14,582 nucleotides of DNA from JBBSGD01 sp038254435 (GCA_038254435.1 JBBSGD010000047.1:1-14582), one strand, 5' to 3'; counted from the first letter of the stretch, positions 1 to 8,364 are shown. The notes: generated by a model not told the origin, from the letters alone. Program-made: numbers and translations.

Positions 1-947
1 CCGACGCCAAGCTGCGGCTCCGATCGCGCGATGCGGACGGCGAAGCCGCGGTCGATCTCCGGTCCGGAGCGGGGCCCGAGGAAGGGTGGGGGTCGTACGC
101 GCGCGCGGTCGTGCGCTCCCTGCTCGCGGCATCCGTTCCGCTTTCCGGCTTCGTGGGCGTCGTCGCGTCGACCATTCCGCTCGGCGGCGGCCTGGCCTCT
201 TCGGCAGCGCTCGAGGTTGCCGTGGCTCTCGCCGTCTCGAAGAAACCTCTCGATCCCCTGCGGGTTGCGCGGCTGTGCCGCGACGCCGAGAACGAGCACG
301 TCGGACTGCACTCGGGGCTCCTCGACCAGCTCGCTTGCGCGGCCTCCGTCGAGGGTCACGCGCTCCTGATCGACTTCAAGGATGACTCGTACCGTGCGAT
401 TGCCTGGCCCGAAGACCTCGACATCGTGGTGATCGACTCGGGCGTCCCGCGCGCGCTTGATTCGAGCGGCTACAACGAGCGGCGCAACGAATGCGCACGC
501 GCGTGCGAGGCCCTTGGCGTGAGCTCTTTGCGCGACGTGGATGAGGCTGCGCTCGCCGGCGCCGCCCTTGGCCCGGTGGTGGTACGGCGCGCGCGCCACG
601 TCATCACCGAGAACAAGCGGGTGGGCGCCGTAGCTGCGGCCCTCGAGGCCGGCGACACTGCCGGGCTGGGGGCCATCTTCGCGGCCTCGCACGCGAGCCT
701 GGCTACCGACTACGAGGTCTCCACTCCCGAGCTGGACGCGCTGGTCGACACCGCGGTGAGAACGCCCGGGGTGGTCGCAGCCCGCATGACGGGTGGGGGC
801 TTCGGTGGCTGCACCGTGAACCTCGTCACCGCCGGATGTGGCCGGGAGGCCGGGACGGCCATCACCCGCGCCTACCGGGAGGTCTCGGGGCTACCGGCCC
901 GCTTCTGGGTGTCCGCGCCGGCAGGCGGAGCGCGCGAGGTGGCATGA
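1..947 (+). CDS. galK: Galactokinase, 5'-truncated by window edge
   Basis: This enzyme phosphorylates alpha-D-galactose to galactose-1-phosphate with ATP, the entry step of the Leloir pathway in the cytosol. The open frame is already running at base 3 (reading DAKLRLRS) and ends at TGA 945-947, giving about 314 visible residues. GHMP-kinase features seen are the glycine-rich ATP loop STIPLGGGLASSAALE (about 168-215), the segment AENEHVGLHSGLLDQ with the presumed catalytic Asp at 324-326, SSGYNERRNEC, and the C-terminal RMTGGGFGGCTV loop (about 784-820). The family is usually 350-390 residues, so some 50-70 N-terminal residues, including the galactose-binding signature, lie outside. An internal ATG at 111 would cut into the conserved fold and is not the start. 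The stop overlaps the start of the epimerase gene, so the two are probably one operon. Confidence 0.93.
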   Translation, partial: DAKLRLRSRDADGEAAVDLRSGAGPEEGWGSYARAVVRSLLAASVPLSGFVGVVASTIPLGGGLASSAALEVAVALAVSKKPLDPLRVARLCRDAENEHVGLHSGLLDQLACAASVEGHALLIDFKDDSYRAIAWPEDLDIVVIDSGVPRALDSSGYNERRNECARACEALGVSSLRDVDEAALAGAALGPVVVRRARHVITENKRVGAVAAALEAGDTAGLGAIFAASHASLATDYEVSTPELDALVDTAVRTPGVVAARMTGGGFGGCTVNLVTAGCGREAGTAITRAYREVSGLPARFWVSAPAGGAREVA

Positions 948-1813
948 CCATCGAGTTGCGGGCGGGCGCAAGCAGAGCGATGATCGACGTGGCCCACGGA
1001 GGCCGCCTCGCGAGTCTCGTCGCGGGTGGTCGCGAGCGCCTCGTCACGACACCAGACGACCAGGATGTGACCGGGACCCTATGGGGGTGCTTTCCCATGG
1101 CGCCGTGGGCCGGGCGCGTGGCCAACGGCATCGTGCCTTTCGACGGGCAGGTAGTGCGGGTACGGCGCAACCTCGGCTCGCACTCGATCCACGGGGTCGT
1201 CTTCGACCGCCCGTGGGAGGTCACCGAGTCCTCGACCTCTCGGGCGTCACTTCAATGCACGCTCGAGCCCGAGCTGTGGCCCTTCGGAGGCGAGGTCGGC
1301 CAAGTCTTCGAGTTGACCGTGGACGCTCTGAGCATGACGCTGACAGTTACCGCGGGAGCGGCGGCCATGCCCGCGGCTTGCGGCTGGCACCCGTGGTTCA
1401 GGCGCGAGGAAGAAAGAGACGCACGCGTCACCGTTGCTGCCGACAAGATCCTGGTGACTCGGCCCGACCTCATCCCAACGGGTGAGCTGGCCGATGTCGA
1501 CGGCGATACCGACCTGCGCGCGGGACCACTTCTGGGGGAAAGAAGACTCGACACCGTCTATGCGCAGGCGAGGTCGCCGGCGGTGCTTCAGTGGGAGGAT
1601 CTTCGTCTGATTATGGATTTCGCTCCGCCCCTCGAGACCGCGGTCGTGTATTCGCCGCCCGGCGCGGTGTGCGTGGAGCTCCAAACCGCGTGGCCGGACG
1701 CTCCCGGTCTCGACTCGCACGGGATCAAGGGCACCGGACTCGCGCGTCTCGAACCGCGCTCGTCGCTCGTTGCCAGCGCGCGCTGGAGCTGGCAAGAAAG
1801 AGGATCCGCGTGA
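944..1813 (+). CDS. galM: Aldose 1-epimerase (mutarotase) family protein
   Basis: This protein is likely to interconvert the alpha and beta anomers of galactose/glucose, supplying galactokinase with the alpha form. It has 289 residues from ATG 944, chosen because it overlaps the galK stop as ATGA, has GAGGTGG at 936-942 just upstream, and begins with the typical first beta strand (MTIELRAG). An in-frame ATG at 836 lies inside galK and is not credible. Motifs seen are APWAGRVANG (about residues 53-62), HSIHG with His83 (the substrate-binding His), CGWHPWF with His149 (the proposed acid), and VCVELQTAWPDAPG with Glu245 (the proposed base). The residue assignment is by analogy with characterised mutarotases. 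Homologues with other sugar substrates, such as hexose-6-phosphate epimerases, share these motifs, but the galK linkage favours galactose. Confidence 0.9.
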   Translation: MTIELRAGASRAMIDVAHGGRLASLVAGGRERLVTTPDDQDVTGTLWGCFPMAPWAGRVANGIVPFDGQVVRVRRNLGSHSIHGVVFDRPWEVTESSTSRASLQCTLEPELWPFGGEVGQVFELTVDALSMTLTVTAGAAAMPAACGWHPWFRREEERDARVTVAADKILVTRPDLIPTGELADVDGDTDLRAGPLLGERRLDTVYAQARSPAVLQWEDLRLIMDFAPPLETAVVYSPPGAVCVELQTAWPDAPGLDSHGIKGTGLARLEPRSSLVASARWSWQERGSA

Positions 1814-2013
1814 ACCGACTGCTGAGTTGCGAATAGCGAGCCGCGTAGTTGGGTAAGACCATGGCAGCGCGGTGCAGATAAGTAGTCCGCGGCTGAGCGG
1901 TGCGGCTCAGCCTTCTTCTGTGCGCCGCGGGGGGAGCCTTGTTTCGCGGCCCCACTACTATGAGCTCGCTCCGCTCCCCGAGACGCTACTGACAACGATG
2001 TTTTGCTACAGAC
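1814..2013 (+). other. Intergenic region, galM to ThDP enzyme
   Basis: About 200 nt without a coding frame of interest. It contains the terminator described at 1891-1919. The downstream ThDP gene presumably has its own promoter between about 1920 and 2010, but I could not find a -35/-10 pair with acceptable spacing and so do not call one. Confidence 0.6.
1891..1919 (+). terminator. Intrinsic terminator after galK-galM
   Basis: A perfect 8-bp stem, GGCTGAGC (1891-1898) with GCTCAGCC (1905-1912), closes a 6-nt loop and is followed by the pyrimidine/T-rich tract TTCTTCT. It lies 78 nt past the galM stop and well before the next start, so it most likely ends the galactose transcript. The tail is interrupted by C, so efficiency may be moderate. 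Confidence 0.7.
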
Positions 2014-2020
2014 AAGGAGG
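2014..2020 (+). promoter_or_regulatory. Ribosome binding site AAGGAGG
   Basis: A near-perfect Shine-Dalgarno sequence, AAGGAGG, sits 6 nt before ATG 2027. It decides the start of the ThDP enzyme against an in-frame ATG-like start at 2003, which would place this motif inside the coding region. Confidence 0.9.
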
Positions 2021-2026
2021 CTGCAC

Positions 2027-3811
2027 ATGCCCGGCACCGTAAGTGACTTGTTGCTGAGCCGGCTCACCGAGTGGGGAGTCGACCGGGTGTTCGGCTATCC
2101 CGGAGACGGCATCAACCCGCTGCTGGTCGCCTACGAACGGGCGGACAACGCGCCGCGTTTCGTGCAGGTACGGCACGAGGAGATGGCCGCGTTCATGGCT
2201 TGCGGACACGCCAAGTTCACCGGCAAGACGGGCGTGTGCATGGCGACGTCGGGACCGGGCGCCATCCATCTACTCAACGGGCTTTACGACGCCAAGTTGG
2301 ACCATCAACCCGTGGTGGCGATAGTCGGCCAGCAGCCTGCCTCATCGCTCGGTGGAAACTATCAACAGGAGGTCGATCTCGTATCCCTGTTCAAGGACGT
2401 TGCGCACGAGTACGTCCACATGGCGCAGGTTCCCGAGCAGATGCCGAACCTCATCGACCGGGCAATGCGCATAGCCCAGGTGGAACGGACGGTGACGTGC
2501 ATCATCCTGCCGGTCAACGTCCAAGAGGCCGAGGCCTCAGAACAAGCGCCTCACGCTTTCAAGATGGTCCCCGGGACGGTCGGTTACACGCACCCGAGAG
2601 TGCTTCCCCACGAGGAGCAGCTGCGCCACGCCGCAGAGGTGCTGAACAGCGGCAGCAAGGTGGCAATGCTCGTCGGGCAAGGGGCGGCGGACGCTGCGGA
2701 CGAGGTGCTGGAAACGGCGAGCATCCTCGGTGCGGGCATCGCCAAAGCGCTTCTCGGCAAGGCCGTAGTTCCCGACGACGTTCCTCACGTGACGGGCTCC
2801 ATCGGGCTGCTCGGAACCAAGCCCAGCTACGACATGATGATGGATTGCGACACGCTGCTCATGGTCGGCTCGAGCTTTCCCTACGTGCAGTTCCTGCCCG
2901 AGTGGGAGCAGGCACGCGGTGTGCAGATCGACATCAGCGGCAAGATGTTGAACATCCGCTACCCGATGGAGGTGGCGATGCAGGGTGACAGCAAGGAGAC
3001 ACTGCGCGCCTTGATCCCGCATCTTCGGCGCAAAAAGGACCGGTCGTGGCAGGAAGGCATCGAGTCGAACGTCACAGAGTGGTGGGAGTTGATGGACAGG
3101 CGTGCTCATGTCGAGGCCGATCCGATCAATCCTCAGCGCGTCTTCTGGGAGCTGTCCTCAAGGCTTCCCGATAACGCGATCCTCTCCTCGGACTCTGGCT
3201 CCTCAGCAAACTGGTTTGCACGGGACCTCAGGATTCGCAAGGGCATGAAGGCCTCTCTGTCCGGGACGCTTGCCACCATGGGACCGGGGGTCCCGTACGC
3301 GATCGCCGCCAAGTTCGCCTATCCCGACCGGGTGCCGATTGCCCTCGTGGGAGATGGGGCCTTCCAGATGAACGGTATGAACGAGATGCTCACCGTCGGC
3401 CGCTACTACAAGGAGTGGAGTGACCCGCGCCTCATCTTCCTCGTACTGAACAACCACGACCTCAACCAGGTGACCTGGGAGATGCGGGCGATGGAAGGTG
3501 CACCCAAGTGGGAGGAGTCGCAGTCGGTTCCCGAGTTTGGCTATGCGAAGTATGCGGAGCTGGCAGGTCTGCGAGGAATCAAGGTAGACCGCGTCGACGA
3601 CATCGGGCCGGCGTGGGACGAGGCACTCTCGGCCGACAGGCCGGTGGTGCTCGAGGCCGTGACGGACCCCGAGATCCCTCCGATACCGCCACATGTCGAG
3701 TGGGACCAAGCCAAGGCGATGATGCAGGCCGTGCTCAAGGGCGACCCCAACGCGCGCCATCTCATCAAGGAAGGGTTCAAGGAGAAGCTTCAGGACTTCA
3801 TAAAGCGGTGA
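2027..3811 (+). CDS. Thiamine-diphosphate enzyme, pyruvate oxidase/acetolactate synthase type
   Basis: A 594-residue cytosolic enzyme of the ThDP family that cleaves or transfers groups from 2-oxo acids. The start is ATG 2027, set by AAGGAGG 6 nt upstream. The fold order is readable: an N-terminal PYR domain (about residues 4-170) with FGYPGDG, RHEEMAA (Glu51 being the Glu that activates the cofactor) and SGPGAIHLLNGLYDAK; a central domain (about 195-330); and a C-terminal PP domain with the ThDP/Mg motif G442-D443-G444 through N475-N476. The QQEVDLVSLFKDVA stretch and the PEIPPIPPH tail resemble pyruvate oxidase (PoxB)-like proteins more than biosynthetic acetolactate synthase. Its stop overlaps the start of the enolase-superfamily gene, so the two are probably translated together. 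Substrate cannot be assigned; candidates are pyruvate or the 2-oxo product of a partner dehydratase. Confidence 0.88.
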   Translation: MPGTVSDLLLSRLTEWGVDRVFGYPGDGINPLLVAYERADNAPRFVQVRHEEMAAFMACGHAKFTGKTGVCMATSGPGAIHLLNGLYDAKLDHQPVVAIVGQQPASSLGGNYQQEVDLVSLFKDVAHEYVHMAQVPEQMPNLIDRAMRIAQVERTVTCIILPVNVQEAEASEQAPHAFKMVPGTVGYTHPRVLPHEEQLRHAAEVLNSGSKVAMLVGQGAADAADEVLETASILGAGIAKALLGKAVVPDDVPHVTGSIGLLGTKPSYDMMMDCDTLLMVGSSFPYVQFLPEWEQARGVQIDISGKMLNIRYPMEVAMQGDSKETLRALIPHLRRKKDRSWQEGIESNVTEWWELMDRRAHVEADPINPQRVFWELSSRLPDNAILSSDSGSSANWFARDLRIRKGMKASLSGTLATMGPGVPYAIAAKFAYPDRVPIALVGDGAFQMNGMNEMLTVGRYYKEWSDPRLIFLVLNNHDLNQVTWEMRAMEGAPKWEESQSVPEFGYAKYAELAGLRGIKVDRVDDIGPAWDEALSADRPVVLEAVTDPEIPPIPPHVEWDQAKAMMQAVLKGDPNARHLIKEGFKEKLQDFIKR

Positions 3812-4926
3812 CGCGCGTCGATGAGTTGTCCGTTGCCGCCTACGAGGTGCCGACCGACGCTCCTGAGTCGGACGGGACGCTGATCTGGGAGTCGACGACC
3901 CTCGTCGTGGTCACCCTGTCGGCGGGCGGGGAGCAGGGCATCGGTTATACGTATGCCGATCGCTCGGCCGCTCAGCTGATCGCAGGGAAGCTGGCGGGAA
4001 TCGTGATCGGCAAAGACGTGCTGGACATCGAGAGCGTGTGGCTTGCGATGCACCGGGCTATCAGAAACCTGGGCCGTCCGGGAGTGGCCGCGACGGCGAT
4101 GGCTGCAATCGACGCGGCCTTGTGGGACCTCAAGGCGCGTCTCGCCGGCCTTCCCCTCGTCAAGCTCCTCGGCCAGGTGCGCGAGTCGTGCCCCGTCTAC
4201 GGAAGCGGGGGTTTCACGTCGTACTCGGTAGAGCGGCTGCAGCACCAGCTCGGCGGCTGGGTGGACATGGGGATGAAGCGCGTGAAGATGAAGGTTGGGC
4301 GCGACCCCGCCGGTGACGAGGACAGAGTTGCCGCCGCACGAGCTGCGATAGGCGACCGAGCGGAGCTGTTCGTCGACGCCAACGGCGCCTACGATCGCAA
4401 GCAGGCTCTGCGAATGGCCGAGCTCTTCGCCGACCAGGGAGTCACCTGGTTCGAGGAGCCGGTTTCCTCGGACGACCTCGAGGGACTCCGGTTCTTGCGA
4501 GAGCGTGCTCCTGCCGGAATGGACGTAGCGGCGGGCGAGTACGGCTACGACCTCTTTTACTTTCGCCGCATGCTCGAGGCCGGCGCCGTCGACGTCCTAC
4601 AGGCAGACGCTACCCGCTGCGCGGGGCCCACGGGGTGGCTCAAGGCCGCAGTGCTGTGCGAGGCTCACTGTCTCCGGTTGTCGGCACACACCGCCCCGGC
4701 CCTGCACGCGCACGTCTGCTGCGGGTCGGTTCCCGCGGTCCACATCGAGTACTTCCACGACCACGTGCGAATCGAACAGATGCTCTTTGAGGGAGTGCTC
4801 GAGCCACGCGGCGGTGCACTGGCGCCCGACGTGTCCCGTCCGGGACTCGGACTGGAGCTCAAGGAGACGGCCGCGCGCCCCTACCTCACCTTCGGCCCGG
4901 CGGTCACGAAGCGGGACGGTGGTTGA
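3808..4926 (+). CDS. Enolase-superfamily (mandelate racemase/muconate lactonizing) enzyme
   Basis: A 372-residue member of the mandelate racemase-like branch, which abstracts the alpha proton of carboxylates and then racemises or dehydrates them. GTG 3808 is chosen because it overlaps the preceding stop as GTGA and the product starts with the usual N-terminal strand; the upstream part of the frame lies in the ThDP gene. Residues seen are Lys160-x-Lys162 (KMK base motif), metal ligands Asp190 (VDANGAY), Glu216 (FEEPVSS) and Glu244 (AAGEYGYD), and the Asp267/His294 pair (QADATRC, SAHTAPALH) expected for the second base. PTDAPESDGT and YGSGGFTSY mark a subfamily I recognise only as an uncharacterised sugar-acid-dehydratase-like group. 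All catalytic positions are intact, so it should be active. It ends 3 nt from the convergent GH15 gene. Confidence 0.88.
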   Translation: MTRVDELSVAAYEVPTDAPESDGTLIWESTTLVVVTLSAGGEQGIGYTYADRSAAQLIAGKLAGIVIGKDVLDIESVWLAMHRAIRNLGRPGVAATAMAAIDAALWDLKARLAGLPLVKLLGQVRESCPVYGSGGFTSYSVERLQHQLGGWVDMGMKRVKMKVGRDPAGDEDRVAAARAAIGDRAELFVDANGAYDRKQALRMAELFADQGVTWFEEPVSSDDLEGLRFLRERAPAGMDVAAGEYGYDLFYFRRMLEAGAVDVLQADATRCAGPTGWLKAAVLCEAHCLRLSAHTAPALHAHVCCGSVPAVHIEYFHDHVRIEQMLFEGVLEPRGGALAPDVSRPGLGLELKETAARPYLTFGPAVTKRDGG

Positions 4927-4929
4927 GCC

Positions 4930-6741
4930 TCAGGACTTGGACGCGGCGCGACGGAGGGCGGCGATCGCGGTGATCAGCGACAGGTGTGTGAGTGCCTGCG
5001 GGTAGTTGCCCAGCATCTGCTCGGTCTTGACGTCGTACTCTTCGGACAAGAGCAGCAAATCGTTGGCGGTTCCCGCTGCTCGCCCGAACACCTCCCGCGC
5101 CTCTTCGAGCCGCCCTTGGCCTGCAAGGCATTCCACCAGCCAGAAAGAGCACGACAGAAACGCCCCCTCGGCGCCCTCCATCCCGTCACTTTCTTCCCGG
5201 TAACGAAGCAGCAACCCGTCACGTCCGAGTCCCTTCCAGATCGCATTCGTCGTAGAGATCATGCGCTCGTCGTCGTAGGCGATGAAGCCGGTGCTCGGCA
5301 GCAGGAGGATGGCAGCATCCAGCTCGGCCGACCCGAACGCCTGCACGTAGGTGGCGCGCTCGGTGTCGTATCCGTTCTCCCGGATCGCCTCGTAACATTC
5401 CTTGCGCGCTTTCTCCCACCTGGAGGTAGGGGCCCTGCGGCCGAGGTCGGCGGCCATGGTGATGCCGTCATTCAGCGCCGCCCAGCACATGACCTTGGAG
5501 TGCACGAAGTGCTGCGGCTCACCCCGCATCTCCCACAGACCCTGGTCGGGCTTGTGCCACAGCCGGGCCGCCGCGCTGACGGTTTCAACGATGAACTCCC
5601 AGTAGTCGTCGTCGGGAGAATGTCCCCGATCGTGCCACCGGCGCGCGAGCTCCACGAGCTCGCCGTACATGTCGAGCTGGAGCTGGCTCTGCGCGCTGTT
5701 GCCAATGCGCACCGGCTTGGCGCCTGCGTAACCCTCGAGGTCCCCGAGCTCTTCTTCGACGAGCCGGCGCTCGCCGCCGATCCCGAACATGATCTGTAAC
5801 TCGTCCGCGCTGCCGGCCGCGGTCCGCTCAATGAAGCGGCGAAAGCCGTCCGCCTCGGCCTGGTGGCCGAGCTCGGCCAGAGAGCGCGCCGTGAAGGCCG
5901 AGTCGCGGATCCAGCTGTAGCGGTAGTCCCAGTTGCGGGAGCCGCCGGGGGTTTCCGGAAGGGAAGTAGTGACCGCCGCGCAGACCGCCCCCGTCGGGGC
6001 GTTGGTCATTCCCTTGAGCACCGACGCGGAGCGCAGAGCAAGGTCCTCGTGGTCGCCCTCGTAGGTCTCCTCGCCCGCCCAATCTTGCCACCACTTGGAG
6101 GTCTCTTCGAGGCGCGCATCGATATCGTCTGCGTTGCAGGCGTCGGTGTCGCCCTCGTCGAGGAGCTCGGGCTTGCGAAACTGCATCCACAGGTGCCGCT
6201 TCTCGCCGGCTTCGAGCGTGACTTCGGCGGCGAGGTCGTGGCGGTGTTCCATCGCGAGCCCCAGATTGTTCCAGATAAGGAGTCCGTCATCCCCTCCAAC
6301 TACCGAGAAGAGTTGCTCGCTCTCAGCCCGGATCCACGGCTTGACGCCCCCGTAATCGAAGCGGGCGGCGACCTCGACCACGAAGGACACCTCACCCTCG
6401 GTGCACTCGAGAATGCGGTTGATGTCCCGGCGGGGGTCGTGCTTTCCACCGTGGCGCATGGAAAAGAAGTCGGTGAGGTTCGCGGTGCCGGTTGCCGTCT
6501 CGAAGGTAGTCACGAGGATCAGGCCCGGCCCCGAGTACTCTCGCCGGCTGGCGAAGTCCCCCTGGGGCCGCACCGAGCAGTGTCCGCCCTTGTCCCAGTC
6601 GAGGAGGCGTCCGAAACAGCTCCCGGAATCGAAGCGCGGCACGCAGCACCAATCGATGCAGCCAGAGCGCGACACGAGCGCTGCCGTGTGACAGTCGGCG
6701 ATGTAACCGTAGTCGCTGATGAGCGGGTATTTGCTGGTCAT
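4930..6741 (-). CDS. GH15 glycoside hydrolase (glucoamylase/trehalase-like)
   Basis: A 603-residue hydrolase expected to release glucose from the non-reducing end of alpha-glucans or from trehalose by an inverting mechanism. ATG 6741 has AGGA just upstream and gives the canonical GH15 N-terminus YPLISDYGYIADCHTAALVS; a longer frame exists, but it runs antisense across the MFS gene. No signal peptide is seen, so it is probably cytosolic. Motifs are SGCIDWCCVPRFDSGSCF (about 26-43), SRNWDYRYSWIRDSAF (268-283), GLWEMRG with Glu404 as presumed general acid, and LSEEYD with Glu567 as presumed general base, followed by LGNYPQALTHLSLI. Actinobacterial GH15 proteins of this size include phosphate-dependent trehalases, so trehalase is a real alternative to glucoamylase. 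It is divergent from the transporter gene. Confidence 0.92.
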   Translation of the reverse strand: MTSKYPLISDYGYIADCHTAALVSRSGCIDWCCVPRFDSGSCFGRLLDWDKGGHCSVRPQGDFASRREYSGPGLILVTTFETATGTANLTDFFSMRHGGKHDPRRDINRILECTEGEVSFVVEVAARFDYGGVKPWIRAESEQLFSVVGGDDGLLIWNNLGLAMEHRHDLAAEVTLEAGEKRHLWMQFRKPELLDEGDTDACNADDIDARLEETSKWWQDWAGEETYEGDHEDLALRSASVLKGMTNAPTGAVCAAVTTSLPETPGGSRNWDYRYSWIRDSAFTARSLAELGHQAEADGFRRFIERTAAGSADELQIMFGIGGERRLVEEELGDLEGYAGAKPVRIGNSAQSQLQLDMYGELVELARRWHDRGHSPDDDYWEFIVETVSAAARLWHKPDQGLWEMRGEPQHFVHSKVMCWAALNDGITMAADLGRRAPTSRWEKARKECYEAIRENGYDTERATYVQAFGSAELDAAILLLPSTGFIAYDDERMISTTNAIWKGLGRDGLLLRYREESDGMEGAEGAFLSCSFWLVECLAGQGRLEEAREVFGRAAGTANDLLLLSEEYDVKTEQMLGNYPQALTHLSLITAIAALRRAASKS

Positions 6742-6742
6742 C

Positions 6743-6749
6743 TTTCCTC
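6743..6749 (-). promoter_or_regulatory. Ribosome binding site of GH15 gene
   Basis: Read on the minus strand, GAGGAAA precedes ATG 6741. Spacing is short (about 4 nt from GAGG), but it supports this start over any upstream in-frame codon. Confidence 0.65.
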
Positions 6750-6770
6750 GAGACTCCGGCTGTGGGTCGG

Positions 6771-6783
6771 GTGTACCGTACAC
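6771..6783. promoter_or_regulatory. Inverted repeat GTGTAC-C-GTACAC in divergent region
   Basis: A perfect 6-bp inverted repeat around a single central base, located 30 nt upstream of the GH15 start and 112 nt upstream of the MFS start. The short spacer and dyad form fit the operator of a dimeric regulator shared by the divergent genes. The regulator is not in the window and the role is inferred. Confidence 0.45.
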
Positions 6784-6800
6784 GCTGGACACTCGGGTGA

Positions 6801-6816
6801 GGAGAAGAAATTCTCC
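6801..6816. promoter_or_regulatory. Inverted repeat GGAGAA-GAAA-TTCTCC in divergent region
   Basis: A second perfect 6-bp inverted repeat with a 4-nt spacer, 18 nt from the first. It could be a second operator or a small hairpin in one of the leaders. Its AT-rich centre stands out from the surrounding GC-rich DNA. Confidence 0.4.
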
Positions 6817-6881
6817 GTGGGAGTTTGGGTACGTGCGCCCGGGGCAGGAGAGCGAGCACGCGGGACTAGCGGAGTCGAGGC

Positions 6882-6888
6882 AAGGGGG
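6882..6888 (+). promoter_or_regulatory. Ribosome binding site of MFS gene
   Basis: AAGGGGG lies 6 nt before GTG 6895. The next in-frame ATG (6946) has no such motif upstream, so GTG is preferred as the start. Confidence 0.7.
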
Positions 6889-6894
6889 TTCGCG

Positions 6895-8358
6895 GTGAGT
6901 GACGGCGTTCAAACCGGCACGATCAAGACCGAGATTCCGGCGCGCATGGATCGCCTGCCGTGGGCCTCGTGGCACTGGATGGTGGTCATCGGCCTCGGCA
7001 CGGTGTGGATACTCGACGGGCTCGAGGTGACGATCGTCGGCACCGTGTCCGGCGTTCTCATCGACCCGAAGACGCTCGCCCTGACCGCAGGGGAGATCGG
7101 CAACGCCGCCTCGGTATACGTGCTGGGGGCGGTCTGCGGCGCCATCTTCTTCGGTCACCTCACGGACCGCTTGGGACGAAAGAAGCTCTTCATCGTCACC
7201 TTGGTCGTGTACCTCGTGGCGACGGTGCTGACGGCGTTCTCGTTCAACGCCCTGTCGTTCTTCGTATTTCGATTCTTCACGGGGGCGGGGATCGGCGGCG
7301 AGTACGCAGCGATCAACTCGGCCATCGACGAGCTGATCCCGGCTCGTTTCCGCGGCCGCGTCGACCTCATCATCAACGGCTCGTTTTGGGTGGGGGCGGC
7401 GGCAGGCGGCGCTCTGGCTCTCGTCGTGCTCAACGAGGCCATCTTCTCCATCAACGTCGGCTGGCGGCTGGCGTTCGGTCTCGGCGCGATCCTCGGCCTC
7501 GGCGTGCTCGTCATCCGCAGGAACGTTCCCGAGAGCCCTCGCTGGCTGTTCGTCCATGGGCAGGAGGACGAAGCCGACAAGGTAGTCGGTGACATAGAAC
7601 GGCAGGTAAAGGAGTCGACCGGCCGCGAGGAGCTGGACGAGCCCGAGGAGTCAATAACCATCCGCCAGCGCAAGACGATCGGCATCGGCGAGATCACCAG
7701 GACTATCTTTAGGCTCTATCCCAAGCGGGCTTTTGTGTGCCTCAGCCTCTTCGCCGGCCAGGCGTTCATTTACAATGCAATCTTCTTCACCTACGCACTG
7801 GTACTGACGGCGTTCTACAAAGTACCGGCCGCGAGCGCGCCGATCTACATCATTCCCTTTGCGATCGGAAACTTCCTGGGGCCGCTCTTGCTCGGGAAAT
7901 TCTTCGACACGGTGGGACGCAGAAAGATGATTGCCGGAACCTACATCATCTCCGGCGTCCTGCTCATCATTACGGGCTACATGTTTACGCTCGGGGTGTT
8001 CAGCTCGCTGACCATAACGCTGGCGTGGTGCATCATCTTCTTCTTTGCGTCGGCGGGAGCAAGCGCCGCATACTTGACGGTCAGTGAGATTTTCCCGTTG
8101 GAAACCCGTGCCCTGGCGATCGCCGTCTTCTACGCCATCGGCACTGGACTCGGCGGCATCATCGGACCGTCTCTGTTCGGCAAGCTCGTCGAGAGCGGCA
8201 AGGAGTCGAGCCTCTTCTTCGGCTACGCCCTTGGAGGTATCGTGATGATACTGGGAGGGATCGTCGAAGCCTGGATCGGCATCGATGCCGAGCAGAGGAG
8301 CCTCGAGAACATCGCCAAGCCGCTCACCGCAGAGGATGCGGAGCCACAGGCGGCCTAG
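6895..8358 (+). CDS. MFS transporter, sugar-porter-like
   Basis: A 487-residue major facilitator permease with about 12 hydrophobic segments in two halves split by a charged central loop (about residues 219-268). The start is GTG 6895 with AAGGGGG upstream. The MFS motif A is seen twice in the expected places: GHLTDRLGRKK (87-97, between TM2 and TM3) and GKFFDTVGRRK (334-344, between TM8 and TM9). FTGAGIGGEY (about 128-137) and PESPRWL (212-218, end of TM6) are hallmarks of sugar porters and related metabolite:H+ symporters. Import of a sugar or organic acid across the cytoplasmic membrane is likely, but the substrate is unknown. The divergent GH15 gene suggests a glycoside or glucose-containing substrate. 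The gene ends 6 nt before the convergent VWA gene, with no terminator seen between them. Confidence 0.88.
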   Translation: MSDGVQTGTIKTEIPARMDRLPWASWHWMVVIGLGTVWILDGLEVTIVGTVSGVLIDPKTLALTAGEIGNAASVYVLGAVCGAIFFGHLTDRLGRKKLFIVTLVVYLVATVLTAFSFNALSFFVFRFFTGAGIGGEYAAINSAIDELIPARFRGRVDLIINGSFWVGAAAGGALALVVLNEAIFSINVGWRLAFGLGAILGLGVLVIRRNVPESPRWLFVHGQEDEADKVVGDIERQVKESTGREELDEPEESITIRQRKTIGIGEITRTIFRLYPKRAFVCLSLFAGQAFIYNAIFFTYALVLTAFYKVPAASAPIYIIPFAIGNFLGPLLLGKFFDTVGRRKMIAGTYIISGVLLIITGYMFTLGVFSSLTITLAWCIIFFFASAGASAAYLTVSEIFPLETRALAIAVFYAIGTGLGGIIGPSLFGKLVESGKESSLFFGYALGGIVMILGGIVEAWIGIDAEQRSLENIAKPLTAEDAEPQAA

Positions 8359-8364
8359 GAGCAA

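Noticed and set aside
31..385. Two short plus-strand frames overlapping the start of the window
   Set aside because: They overlap the galactokinase frame, which is open from base 3 and carries the GHMP kinase motifs.
1939..1964. TTGTTT and TATGAG as a promoter for the ThDP gene
   Set aside because: The spacing is only 14 nt, too short for a sigma-A promoter.
3508..3807. Upstream extension of the enolase-superfamily frame into the ThDP gene
   Set aside because: It is out of frame with a well-conserved ThDP C-terminal domain, and its translation is Arg/Gly-rich noise. The GTGA overlap gives a normal N-terminus.
5863..6894. Long upstream extension of the MFS frame
   Set aside because: The extension is antisense to the GH15 gene and is not membrane-like. 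GTG 6895 has a well-spaced Shine-Dalgarno and leads directly into the first transmembrane region.
6742..7557. N-terminal extension of the GH15 frame by 272 residues
   Set aside because: It would run antisense through the start of the MFS gene and reads as low-complexity charged sequence. GH15 proteins begin at the YPLISDYGYIAD block, and ATG 6741 has its own ribosome binding site.
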